A stretch of 64,000 nt of DNA from JBDREC01 sp043820105 [NCBI: Pseudomonadota bacterium]. GTDB taxonomy: Bacteria; Bdellovibrionota_F; JAHFAK01. The stretch lies in assembly GCA_043820105.1 (NCBI GenBank), contig JBDREC010000029.1, positions 25,886-89,885 of the forward strand, in the 5' to 3' direction. The position numbers and the translations under genes are program-made. The notes under the pieces were generated by a model. It saw only the letters and a list, made by a program, of their open reading frames with translations, was not told the origin of the DNA and did not search any database. Below are positions 25,754 through 34,492 of the stretch, piece after piece; the stretch's first letter is position 1; every line of letters begins with the position of its first letter.

Positions 25754-28700
25754 ATGGCAAAAAAACGCAGGATACAGAAACTATTTTTATCTTATCTTTT
25801 AAAATTACTTCTAGTCTTTTGCCTTTTCCATGCTTCATTTATTAGCTCTTTTGAAAATCAAGAGAATCTCAGGGAAAAAATCATTGAAAAATATAGATCG
25901 AACAAAAGCCAAACTTGTACTGAATTTGTAGATTTAGCAAGAGAAAATCCTAAAAAGGCTGCATATCTTTTGAATCTTTTACTTAAAAATCGAGAAAGTT
26001 ATGTGATTGCAGGACATTTATCTCAGCATTTAAATGATAACAATCAAGAAATCTTTATAACCCTCATTTCTGCAAATGAACAAAATGGTCAAAAAGCTGA
26101 ACTAGCACTTGCCCAATCTATGCAAATCTATACAAAAAGGAAAGATGCAAGTGGCGGCTTATTACTTTTAGAAACACAAGAACAGTACAAAAGAAATGAC
26201 TTTAAAAAAATCGCTGAAAATCATGACAGTAAAGAAGCACTTTCAAGCCAAGATTTAATCGAATATATTGAAGGCATTTCATTAACAAAAGATAGAGAAG
26301 AAAAAATAGCTTTAGCTGCTCAAGTTATAACAGAGGAATTAAAAAGATGCAGTTTTGCCAGGAACACAAATAAAAATGAGCTTGGCCTATTTACTAAGCA
26401 ACTTTATCGAGCAACCCTCCTATTAGATGATTTCTCAAACACACTAAACTATGATTCAGCAAACTTGCTTTACAAAATATTAAACTTAGATAAGTCATTA
26501 GGTCTTCAAATAATAAAACAATTACCAGATTTTTCAATTTCTCAAAATAAAACCCGTGAAATGATTTCCAACTTAAGAAATATTTTAGGTGCTGATAGCT
26601 ATTTTAGAAATGTTTATGACGAGCTTTCCTCAGATGTTCAAAACTTTATTGAAGATGAATCGCAACAATTCGTTAGTTCAGGTATATCAAAAGTAGAAAT
26701 ATCTAAAATAAGATCAAAACTTGATTCATTTTTTGGATCAATCCCAGCATTAAACAAAAGCAAGTATTCTCATATTAGTTTAAGACTTGAACAGATTTTA
26801 AACAAACTAGAATTTGAAAACCTAGATAAAGGTTCAGTCAAAGACTTACTGGCTGAAGCTTCAAAATGGATTCTGGGACTGGAAATTGCCTCTTTAGCAA
26901 ATCAAAGACAATACAACTCTAGCTATTTTAATTCTCTAAGCGAATCAAGAGAGTTTACAGCTGAAACAGAAGAAGCCCTAGGTTATTTAAAAGAACGAAT
27001 GTCTGGCTGCTTTAATATTTTGGATAAAGCAGAAGCCTTATTCTTTGATGATGAAATAGAAATGGCAACAGCGATTTTTCAATTTGGTGTATCAGCACTT
27101 TCACTTGTTCAGCAAAGCATTGAAATAGAAGAATTGCTAGATAGAGCCAGAAAACATAAAAACAAAACCCCTAACACAAGCCAGACCTTTGAGAGGCTTA
27201 CAAAAGCAAGAGATAGTATTCAAGAAGCTTTTTTCTCATTAATTTTAGCAAATGAAGATTCTGAAATAGCTAAGGCAGAAGCCTTATTGAAAAAAGCTGA
27301 GGGATTATATGAATCTTCTGTTGAAAAAATACACTCAACAATAGCCGGAACAATTCAAGATGTTGGCTGGCGTGAAATCGAAATCTATGAAAGTCTCAAA
27401 CAAGGCACATATGAAACAGCAAAATTCGTTGTCACCACAGGAATGATGGTTGCTTTATTTTCTGTTGCTGGAACAATTGGTTCAATAGCTGGAACTGTTG
27501 CTGCATCAGCCATAATACCAATTTCCACAACAGCTGCTGGCATTACAAATATAATAGTTGCTTTAGGCGTTGAATCCCTAATTTTCTTGATCGGTCACAA
27601 GAGTATTGAAGCCCTGACAATTTTCACAGAAGATCTTTTGGCAGGAAGAGGACTTGCTCATTCGCCACTAGAAGTAATTCCTCAAAGCACTGAAGCCTTT
27701 GCCTGGGAATATGCTTCAACTGTAGTTAGTTTAGGCGTTTTAAAAGCATTTAATCATGCTGGTCGCCTTGCAATGCAAAAGGGTTTACTAACAAACAATG
27801 CCATAGGCCATGGAGCTACTATCCTTTTTGAAATGTCTGGAATGGGCATGGGGGGCGTAGCTGTTCAAACAATGATGTTTGCTATAGGTGATGAACCGGT
27901 AGTATTAATGAGAAACGGAAAACCCATTCAAGCCATGGCTTTATCTGACATTTTATCTACAGATAACATATATTCTTCAATAAAAGGTTCTTTTGGAACT
28001 GTAATAAGCTTTAGAATTGGAAGCTTTTTGGCAAGGCCCTTAATTCAAAGGATAACCTTGCCATTTCATTTGGCCATGGCTCATGAAAGACTTAGAAACT
28101 TAGATGCTCAGATGGACAGGCAGAGAAAAAAACTAGAAAAAATCACAGATACAAGAGAAAGACTAGCTCTTGAGGCCATAATAAATGCAAATGAAAAAGT
28201 AACTTTAGAAAACATTATCCTTGAATTAATAAAGGGCGGAGAAGCAAACAATGAAGCTCTAAAAATTGCAAGAGAAGCATACGCAAGATGTGTTGCCTTT
28301 GAGATGCTGATTACCAAAGGAAATCTGGCCACAGAACCCGTAAGATTAAGTATTTCTGAAGCCGGAGAAGTGTTTTTAAAATTAGGCAATTTCAAGTTTA
28401 AAATAAATGCTGCAGTAAACGGTGAATATTACGTTCTTGATCATTTGGTTCCTCCTGTTGCAATTCATAAAGATGCACTCGTTGAAATGGCGAACATTTC
28501 AAAAGAAGGTATTATTAAGGAAAGTGAAATTCCTTATTTGCAGCTTGGAAGGATGGTTGATGGAAATTTAATTATAGATCAAACCATAAAACCTGATACT
28601 GCTTCTGGAAAAGTAATATCAGTTGGTGATGGTACAAAAACAAATCTATTATATGATGCAATTAGCGCTTATCAGCAGAATTCTGCTTTAAGAAATGATG

Positions 28701-31192
28701 CTGTTTTGATGATCAGAGAATATTTTGGTGAAGGCACTGATACTAACCTTATATTGGAAGCTGAAGCCTTAAGTGGCCCTGATTCAGCTTATATTTTGCC
28801 AAGATTTCATGACAGAGCTAATATCAAAAAAGCAGAAGGGCAAATTATAATTGAAGGTCATAATCACAGAGTAACAGACGCTAAACCTAGCCCAGCTGAT
28901 TTTAAGGCCCGTGGACTTGGTGAAACAGCAATAGTTTCTTTGTGGAACTTTTCAGTTGGGACCTTATCTTTTAAACCTTTTGGGGGTTTGGCTACAGAAC
29001 CATCGGGCGCGTATCGAGGCGGCGTCAGTATTGAAGCCAGAGACCAATTCATTAAAGATTCCCTTGTAAATTTAAACTCAGGGAGAAGCATTCAAATTGT
29101 GGGAGATGGCCCGCAAGAAAGAGTTGCCCAAATAAAAAAATTATCAAGAGGAATCTATGCACTAGTTCCTTGCCAGGCGGAAGTGAATATTTACAGTTCA
29201 TCCGGCAAGCATCATTTTATTATTAAAAATGGAAAGGTTGAAACATACGATAAGAGTGGAAAATTGCTTTATGTCCAGATTAGTGGCAGTTTTATTCTTG
29301 AAACCGGATATAAAATCCAAATGCCGGATGGAAGCTTTGTGACTTTCAGTAGACCGGAATTAGCGATTGATGATGTCGTTACAATTAAGGGATCTTCTGA
29401 AAAACATGTTATAGTTGAAGTACAGGAAACAAGGCAGAAAGCAATTGTAAGACCCGATGTTCCAGGTTTTGACCCAACAAGTCATGAGGCAGTTTATAGA
29501 CATGTGCCTCTTGCTGAAATAAAAAGAACATATCCTTATATTGAAATTGAAGGAGCAAAAAGGGATTCCTTATGGATAGGAAGAAACACGGTAATTGGTG
29601 GGATTGATTTCAGACACAACTATATAAGTGTCAATCATGCCAGAATATTTTTTTATGAAGGACAATATTCTATTTATGACCAGGGATCCACCAATGGAAC
29701 TTTTATTCGCAGCCACGGGGAATATGACTTCCGAGAAGTCCCCAGACACCCCCCAACAGTACTCAAACCAGGAGATCAGTTAAAATTATCAAGGTTTGGG
29801 GAGATTTTTGAAGTACCTCCTGATATTTACAGGGGAGAAACCAATTGGGAAAGATCAGATAGTGTCCAAAAACAACCAGTTGTTCCTAAACGTCAGGAGG
29901 ACAATGGATTTCTAAGTATTGGGGAACTTCAAGGGCAAGCGGATGCATTCTGGGAGGGGTATAGGTCTAGCAAGACTGTAGTGCACCAGATAGGGATTGA
30001 CGCCCAATTGGTTATGCAGACAGAACTTAATACCTTCGAAGGAATTAGTTTAGGTGATATTGTTTATGTGCAAAGGCCAACTGGAGGAGTAGTGGAGTCT
30101 GGCTGGGAAGTAATATTTATCTCAAGTACCGGAAAAATGACAGTTAGAAAGCTGGTTGCTTTTAATCGCAATGGTAATGTTGTTTTTAGAAGAGCCAAGA
30201 AAGGGGAAAGAGTTGAAGAAATTTCAAATTTATCTGTTAATCAAAACCTTTGGATTTCAGATGTTATAGAAGGAGCAGCGGGTGACGGACGCACTCAATT
30301 ATTGGCTATACATCCTGCAGCGGCTCATGCCAGAAGAAGATATAAAATTGAAAGTGATCAAGCAGGAGATGTGCAAATTCCTATTGCCAGAGCCAGGGAA
30401 TTGTTTCTGGTAGCTCCAACACAAGCAAGAGTTGGCAACTGCTATCTGATAGCAGCCTTTAACGCAATGATGGCTGATCCAAACTTTTTGTCAACAATCG
30501 CCTTTTCAATTAAAGAACTTCCCAATGGTGATTTTATTGTCAAAATTCCTCTTGGTTCATCATCCGGACACGCTGTTTATGTAAGCAGACGCGATATTCA
30601 GAGTCAGTGGAACAGTAATTATTTAGGCCCTAAAAGGGGTCATGAATTTAGAAGAGACTTGAGAGAAGCTCTTGATCCGCCAAGTGGAAGCACAGGTTGG
30701 AAGGTGCTTGAAGCTGCATATATGAAGGAATTAATTGGAGAAGTTGATAGAGCCAGAATTGAAGGTGGCTATGGGCACAGGGCATTAGAATTATTTTTTG
30801 GAAATAATTTTGTAAATAAAATTTATATTGGTTCCTCAAGACAGGCTCTGGCAGAATCCGGATATACAAGAGATGATACTCTACGGTTTTTAAATAACTT
30901 TAACAACTCAAGAACCATTGCAACTGTTAATACTAGATCAGCTCCTTCTGGCAAGCGAAACCATCAGGGTGATCAAGAAGATGACAGTTCAATATATTTT
31001 GAGGTTGGGGGACATGAACTTGTTTATAGACATGCCTATGCTATTAAAAAGGTCGACAGACATAGTCAAAGAGTTATTGTTATTAACCCTCACAGACCAG
31101 AAGTTGAGATGGAAATGAGCTTTACGGATTTCATGCTTGCTTTTTCTGACATTTCAGCAGGTGAAATAAAATTTGAAAATCTCCTAAGATAA
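25754..31192 (+). CDS. Giant exported multidomain protein: JAMM-like motif, FHA domain, calpain-like cysteine protease
   Basis: An 1812-residue protein. Residues 1-32 look like a signal peptide with a basic N-terminus. About 30-560 are helical, then a Gly/Ala-rich hydrophobic region follows (about 555-680). At 1036-1049 the residues fit the JAMM metal site HxHx7SxxD (His1036, His1038, Ser1046, Asp1049). A classical FHA phosphothreonine-binding domain follows at about 1255-1355 (Gly1276-Arg1277, Ser1292/His1295, Asn1314-Gly1315). The C-terminus (about 1540-1812) is a C2-family calpain-like protease with catalytic Cys1563 in GNCYLIAA, His1760 in RHAYA and Asn1778 in NPH, plus the conserved GWKVLEAAYMK helix. 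Nothing in the catalytic triad is missing. It is transcribed from a sigma-54-type promoter. Confidence 0.85.
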   Translation: MAKKRRIQKLFLSYLLKLLLVFCLFHASFISSFENQENLREKIIEKYRSNKSQTCTEFVDLARENPKKAAYLLNLLLKNRESYVIAGHLSQHLNDNNQEIFITLISANEQNGQKAELALAQSMQIYTKRKDASGGLLLLETQEQYKRNDFKKIAENHDSKEALSSQDLIEYIEGISLTKDREEKIALAAQVITEELKRCSFARNTNKNELGLFTKQLYRATLLLDDFSNTLNYDSANLLYKILNLDKSLGLQIIKQLPDFSISQNKTREMISNLRNILGADSYFRNVYDELSSDVQNFIEDESQQFVSSGISKVEISKIRSKLDSFFGSIPALNKSKYSHISLRLEQILNKLEFENLDKGSVKDLLAEASKWILGLEIASLANQRQYNSSYFNSLSESREFTAETEEALGYLKERMSGCFNILDKAEALFFDDEIEMATAIFQFGVSALSLVQQSIEIEELLDRARKHKNKTPNTSQTFERLTKARDSIQEAFFSLILANEDSEIAKAEALLKKAEGLYESSVEKIHSTIAGTIQDVGWREIEIYESLKQGTYETAKFVVTTGMMVALFSVAGTIGSIAGTVAASAIIPISTTAAGITNIIVALGVESLIFLIGHKSIEALTIFTEDLLAGRGLAHSPLEVIPQSTEAFAWEYASTVVSLGVLKAFNHAGRLAMQKGLLTNNAIGHGATILFEMSGMGMGGVAVQTMMFAIGDEPVVLMRNGKPIQAMALSDILSTDNIYSSIKGSFGTVISFRIGSFLARPLIQRITLPFHLAMAHERLRNLDAQMDRQRKKLEKITDTRERLALEAIINANEKVTLENIILELIKGGEANNEALKIAREAYARCVAFEMLITKGNLATEPVRLSISEAGEVFLKLGNFKFKINAAVNGEYYVLDHLVPPVAIHKDALVEMANISKEGIIKESEIPYLQLGRMVDGNLIIDQTIKPDTASGKVISVGDGTKTNLLYDAISAYQQNSALRNDAVLMIREYFGEGTDTNLILEAEALSGPDSAYILPRFHDRANIKKAEGQIIIEGHNHRVTDAKPSPADFKARGLGETAIVSLWNFSVGTLSFKPFGGLATEPSGAYRGGVSIEARDQFIKDSLVNLNSGRSIQIVGDGPQERVAQIKKLSRGIYALVPCQAEVNIYSSSGKHHFIIKNGKVETYDKSGKLLYVQISGSFILETGYKIQMPDGSFVTFSRPELAIDDVVTIKGSSEKHVIVEVQETRQKAIVRPDVPGFDPTSHEAVYRHVPLAEIKRTYPYIEIEGAKRDSLWIGRNTVIGGIDFRHNYISVNHARIFFYEGQYSIYDQGSTNGTFIRSHGEYDFREVPRHPPTVLKPGDQLKLSRFGEIFEVPPDIYRGETNWERSDSVQKQPVVPKRQEDNGFLSIGELQGQADAFWEGYRSSKTVVHQIGIDAQLVMQTELNTFEGISLGDIVYVQRPTGGVVESGWEVIFISSTGKMTVRKLVAFNRNGNVVFRRAKKGERVEEISNLSVNQNLWISDVIEGAAGDGRTQLLAIHPAAAHARRRYKIESDQAGDVQIPIARARELFLVAPTQARVGNCYLIAAFNAMMADPNFLSTIAFSIKELPNGDFIVKIPLGSSSGHAVYVSRRDIQSQWNSNYLGPKRGHEFRRDLREALDPPSGSTGWKVLEAAYMKELIGEVDRARIEGGYGHRALELFFGNNFVNKIYIGSSRQALAESGYTRDDTLRFLNNFNNSRTIATVNTRSAPSGKRNHQGDQEDDSSIYFEVGGHELVYRHAYAIKKVDRHSQRVIVINPHRPEVEMEMSFTDFMLAFSDISAGEIKFENLLR

Positions 31193-31287
31193 ATAATTAG
31201 ACAATAATTTTAAAATTCATAATTTCAACTTGATTTGTATTTTTAAAAACAATATTTTTTTTCATGTTTGAAAAGAGAAATAAATTT

Positions 31288-31389
31288 TCAAAAAAATATC
31301 ATCGTACTTATAAATATTAGAATCAAAGTAATGGGAGTTAAAATCGCACATAAAATAAAAAGCTCTTTTTTAGACATGCTCTTCTTCAT
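31288..31389 (-). CDS. 33-aa single-span membrane peptide
   Basis: The reverse strand encodes Met-Lys-Lys-Ser-Met-Ser-Lys-Lys-Glu, then one hydrophobic helix of about 23 residues, ending Phe-Phe before TGA. A perfect AGGAGG Shine-Dalgarno lies five bases before the ATG (31395-31400). A full-consensus sigma-54-type promoter is at 31452-31467, predicting a 52-nt leader. The combination of promoter, ribosome-binding site and a basic-then-hydrophobic peptide argues for a real gene despite its size. Function is unknown; it could be a regulatory or toxin-like membrane peptide. Confidence 0.7.
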   Translation of the reverse strand: MKKSMSKKELFILCAILTPITLILIFISTMIFF

Positions 31390-31695
31390 AAAATCCTCCT
31401 AACGGACCATTGATTGACATTTTAATCATATTTTACTCATTTAAATTAAAATGCAATAAAAGTGCCATAAAGATAAAATAAGAAATAAAAATAATATAAT
31501 TTAAGGTAATCTTGAAAGAAACATTTCTGCGCTTAAAATGCAGCATATATATAGATAGGAACATAAAAGAGCTTTTTCCAGGCTTTTAGGCAACAAAAAG
31601 AGCAAAATTTAAGCCATATTACCCCCCAAAAAGTAACTAGCAGTAACTTACCACTTACCACTTACGACTTACGTCTTACAACTTACAACTTACCC
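31390..31695. other. Intergenic region upstream of the 33-aa peptide gene
   Basis: It contains the Shine-Dalgarno and sigma-54-type promoter of the small peptide gene, followed by AT-rich sequence with no gene, and at its right end the heptamer array that runs into the stop codon of the DUF1761 gene. Confidence 0.6.
31452..31467 (-). promoter_or_regulatory. Sigma-54-type promoter of the 33-aa peptide gene
   Basis: The reverse strand reads TGGCACTTTTATTGCA, a perfect -24/-12 element. The predicted start of transcription is near 31441. Confidence 0.65.
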
Positions 31696-31700
31696 TTACC
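31646..31700 (-). repeat. Heptamer ACTTACN tandem repeat
   Basis: Seven consecutive 7-bp units (ACTTACC twice, ACTTACG twice, TCTTACA, ACTTACA, ACTTACC) plus a partial one. The TAA stop codon of the DUF1761 gene (31696-31698) falls within the repeat. Confidence 0.85.
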
Positions 31701-32112
31701 ATCCACCTAATAAAGCACCAGCGATCAAGAGATAAAGCATTCTATAGCCTGCTGTAATTGCCCAAAATTTCATGCTCTTTTGTTCATAAAGTACTTCTGA
31801 TAGTTTAACCAAAGCAACTATTAGGCCGATAACAAAGGCAAAATGAATACCCAGAAATAAACCAGAAATTTTAGCCCAAACCATTAAACCGCCTAATAAT
31901 GATATTTCAAGGAAAGTAGTAATAGATGTAACAAACATGGCTTTCATTGCTTTTTTGGTATCCATATTTTCTAGTTTTAGCTTTAGGTCTTTTGCCCAAC
32001 AATTTCCAAAAATTTGGGGTGAATACCATAAGAAGCCTATAATCATAGCTATGGCTGTTGCAATTAAGACCCCAATGTAATTCACTTGTGATAAAATGCA
32101 GTAACAATTCAT
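31696..32112 (-). CDS. DUF1761-family membrane protein
   Basis: A 138-residue protein with four predicted transmembrane helices. The hallmark GFLWYSPQIFG follows the first helix, as in DUF1761 proteins, whose function is unknown. The ATG at 32112 is chosen because GGAGG lies five bases upstream. The same frame is open further upstream to 32262, but that part has no ribosome-binding site and does not resemble the family. The reading frame terminates inside a 7-bp repeat array. Confidence 0.75.
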   Translation of the reverse strand: MNCYCILSQVNYIGVLIATAIAMIIGFLWYSPQIFGNCWAKDLKLKLENMDTKKAMKAMFVTSITTFLEISLLGGLMVWAKISGLFLGIHFAFVIGLIVALVKLSEVLYEQKSMKFWAITAGYRMLYLLIAGALLGGW

Positions 32113-32313
32113 ATTAACCTCCAATTTACGCTTGTTTAAAGTTATGAGGAATATACTTTTAAGAAAAACTATTGCAATCTTTTTATTTATAACATACTGT
32201 CCAAGTCGCACAATCAAAAGACTTGCGTTAAAAAAAACATGCGTTAAACATATAATTTCCAAAGCATATTCTTGAACAGATTGATTTTATTTATAATATT
32301 ACGTTTTCAAGAT

Positions 32314-32356
32314 TGGCACATGATTTGCAATTGATGCACCGGGCAATAATTTTGCA
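32314..32356 (+). promoter_or_regulatory. Tandem sigma-54-type promoters
   Basis: The first element is TGGCACATGATTTGCA (32314-32329), a perfect match. The second, GGGCAATAATTTTGCA (32341-32356), keeps the GG-N10-GC spacing with a weaker -24. Both point to the helical-repeat gene at 32503, with leaders of about 135-165 nt. Confidence 0.65.
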
Positions 32357-32434
32357 GGCGTTTACAATGTTAAAGTTTAATAAAGTTTCGCAAAGAAAGA
32401 TTCAATTACTTGCATTTGTTGCAATAAAACAAAT

Positions 32435-32455
32435 CATAAGTTGTAAGTCGTAAGT
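32435..32455 (+). repeat. Heptamer NNTAAGT repeat in a predicted 5' leader
   Basis: Three 7-bp units (CATAAGT, TGTAAGT, CGTAAGT) lie between the sigma-54-type promoters and the start of the gene at 32503. Confidence 0.7.
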
Positions 32456-32502
32456 GCTGTAACATTGAAAGGTGTTTTCTTATTTACAGGGAAAGTGAAG
32501 AT

Positions 32503-34431
32503 ATGAAGTTTCTAAAAATACTACTGCTAATATCGATTATATTTTCTTTTAAACTAGCAGCTATTTCTGAAGCTGATAAAATGTTTTATATTGAAAGTCT
32601 TTCTGACCCAACGAGTGATATAAGGGAAATTCAAATTGCAATTCAAGAATTATTGAATCCTGAAGCTTATGATGAAAGAGCAGTTATGGCAGTATCTAAT
32701 TATCTGGAAATCATGGAAGTTTCTTCAAAAGAAGAACTAGCTTTATTTAAAGAATCTGTCAGAAGACTTTGCATCTTAGGTGATGAAACCTTTTTAGATC
32801 ATGCTTTGGAAAATATAGCATCCACTGAAAACCAAAAAAAAATTGACCATGCCCTGGATATAATAAATAAACACAATCGCTTACCTGTTTTTGTTAAGCT
32901 TATGACCTTATTTATTCTAACAGATCCTGCTTATAAAAAAAGCAAACTATTACAAATTGTGAATGAATTTTGTGCCAAAACAGGCATTAATTTTGAAAAA
33001 TTAAGTCAAGCCCAAAGAAATGGAGTCCTTCAGCTTGCAAGACAAACATACACAGTGTCAGAACTTTTAGCAATAGCCCGTTTATCAAACCCTGCATATT
33101 TTGACTCAAGGGTTGAGGCTTATTTAATAGAAGTTTTAGTAGATGCAGAAAAACTTCCTCAGGCTCGCCTGAGCGCTGCACACGCTTTAATTCGAAATGC
33201 TTCTTCATTATCAAATATCGGTGTTAGGGCCGTTATTTTAAGCATAACTAGTGAAGATCTTGGAAAATTTACTTTTCAAAATTCATTGACAGCAGACGCT
33301 CTGGGAGAAAAACTAACAACTGCATTAATCAATGAAATTTTAACTTCTAGATCAAAGCAAATAAGAATCAGAGCTTTGATTGCTTTAACCATTGGAAACA
33401 TTGAAGTTAATAAACGAACAATAAATAAATCAATTGAAGCTCTGTGTACTATGGCTAATTTTGATCATAGTATTTTTCATTTATTTGCAGAACATGTTGC
33501 CACACGAATAATTTCTAATTCACCTGAGCTTGCAAATACTATTATAGATGAGGTTCTCGCAACAAAAAGACCCGAAATTCGCGATCGTATTGAAAGACAA
33601 CTTAATGCTTATGAATCAAAAGAACAGAGATTTTCCCTTCAACAAGAGAATATAGGGCTGAATATTCCTTTGGCTGAAGTTTTAAGATTTGAAGCTGGAG
33701 CATCGAATAATGATGCAATGATGCAGCTTTTAAATTTTGTCAAAGACCTCAACGATGATATAGATTTGATAATTACTAAGGTTAAAGATGGTGAAAATCC
33801 TAAAACAATGGATTTCCTATTTTTCAAAGAAATTCGTATGGCCTTATTGGATGTTTCCGGAAGAACACACAACCTTCATATTTTGCTTGATTTATCTTCA
33901 AGGCTAATCGTTGAAATGTTAGAAAACAACTGGGAAGATATGTGCTCTCGGCAAAGTTCATTACTTGAATTAACAGAAATTCTAATGGCTCTTTCAAGTG
34001 ATGCTCCTCCAAATATTAAAACAATAATATTTTTAAGCCACTATAAAACAGTGGCAAAATTAACCTCCTTTCCTCCTGTCAGCGCTAGTTCAGGATTTAG
34101 ACTGGCATACATGGTTTGGCTAAACTCATTTACAAGACATCCGGAACCTGAAATTGCAAAAGCAGCACGGGAAATGAGCGCAAGAGTTTTAAACTGGCAG
34201 CATCCAATAAGTCAAAGCCAGGCACCTCGATACTTTGAATCACTATCTCTTGAAACTTTGACAGCACAAGAAGCAAGTGATGTAGACCTTAGTCCCGCAC
34301 TAAAAGCCGCCAGAAGAATCGATGTAACTCAAGAAAATGAAACCTCTGGTCGGGTTATCAGAATAGATCCCGCCAGGGAAAAGGCAGAAGCTCGAACAAG
34401 AGAAACCATAATTAAAGGGGAAAAAAAGTAA
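32503..34431 (+). CDS. Exported HEAT-like helical-repeat protein
   Basis: A 642-residue protein with a short Sec signal peptide (residues 1-20, cleavage near LAA-IS). Most of the mature part is a chain of amphipathic helices of the HEAT/ARM type, with conserved-looking turns such as ARLSAAHALIRNAS and RIRALIALTIGNIE. The last 60 residues are charged and probably disordered. No catalytic motif is visible, so a scaffold or binding role is inferred. Two sigma-54-type elements precede it. It lies directly after the FHA-calpain giant and may work with it. Confidence 0.7.
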   Translation: MKFLKILLLISIIFSFKLAAISEADKMFYIESLSDPTSDIREIQIAIQELLNPEAYDERAVMAVSNYLEIMEVSSKEELALFKESVRRLCILGDETFLDHALENIASTENQKKIDHALDIINKHNRLPVFVKLMTLFILTDPAYKKSKLLQIVNEFCAKTGINFEKLSQAQRNGVLQLARQTYTVSELLAIARLSNPAYFDSRVEAYLIEVLVDAEKLPQARLSAAHALIRNASSLSNIGVRAVILSITSEDLGKFTFQNSLTADALGEKLTTALINEILTSRSKQIRIRALIALTIGNIEVNKRTINKSIEALCTMANFDHSIFHLFAEHVATRIISNSPELANTIIDEVLATKRPEIRDRIERQLNAYESKEQRFSLQQENIGLNIPLAEVLRFEAGASNNDAMMQLLNFVKDLNDDIDLIITKVKDGENPKTMDFLFFKEIRMALLDVSGRTHNLHILLDLSSRLIVEMLENNWEDMCSRQSSLLELTEILMALSSDAPPNIKTIIFLSHYKTVAKLTSFPPVSASSGFRLAYMVWLNSFTRHPEPEIAKAAREMSARVLNWQHPISQSQAPRYFESLSLETLTAQEASDVDLSPALKAARRIDVTQENETSGRVIRIDPAREKAEARTRETIIKGEKK

Positions 34432-34475
34432 AAAAAATAGTTTTAAAGGAAAACAAAAGCCATGTAACCTCTGAA

Positions 34476-34489
34476 GCTGTACGCTGTAC
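34476..34489 (-). repeat. Two-unit heptamer GCTGTAC repeat
   Basis: Two adjacent 7-bp units close to the 3' end of the exported-protein gene that follows. Its reverse complement resembles the GCGTACA unit at 11855-11880. Confidence 0.5.
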
Positions 34490-34492
34490 ACC

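Larger units (their letters stand above)
32113..32502. other. Divergent intergenic region of 390 bases
   Basis: It carries one perfect and one weaker sigma-54-type element pointing right (32314-32356) and a three-unit heptamer repeat within the predicted leader of the rightward gene. On the opposite strand, GG-N10-GC spacing overlaps the same spot (about 32326-32340), which could serve the leftward DUF1761 gene. No RNA gene is seen. Confidence 0.5.
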
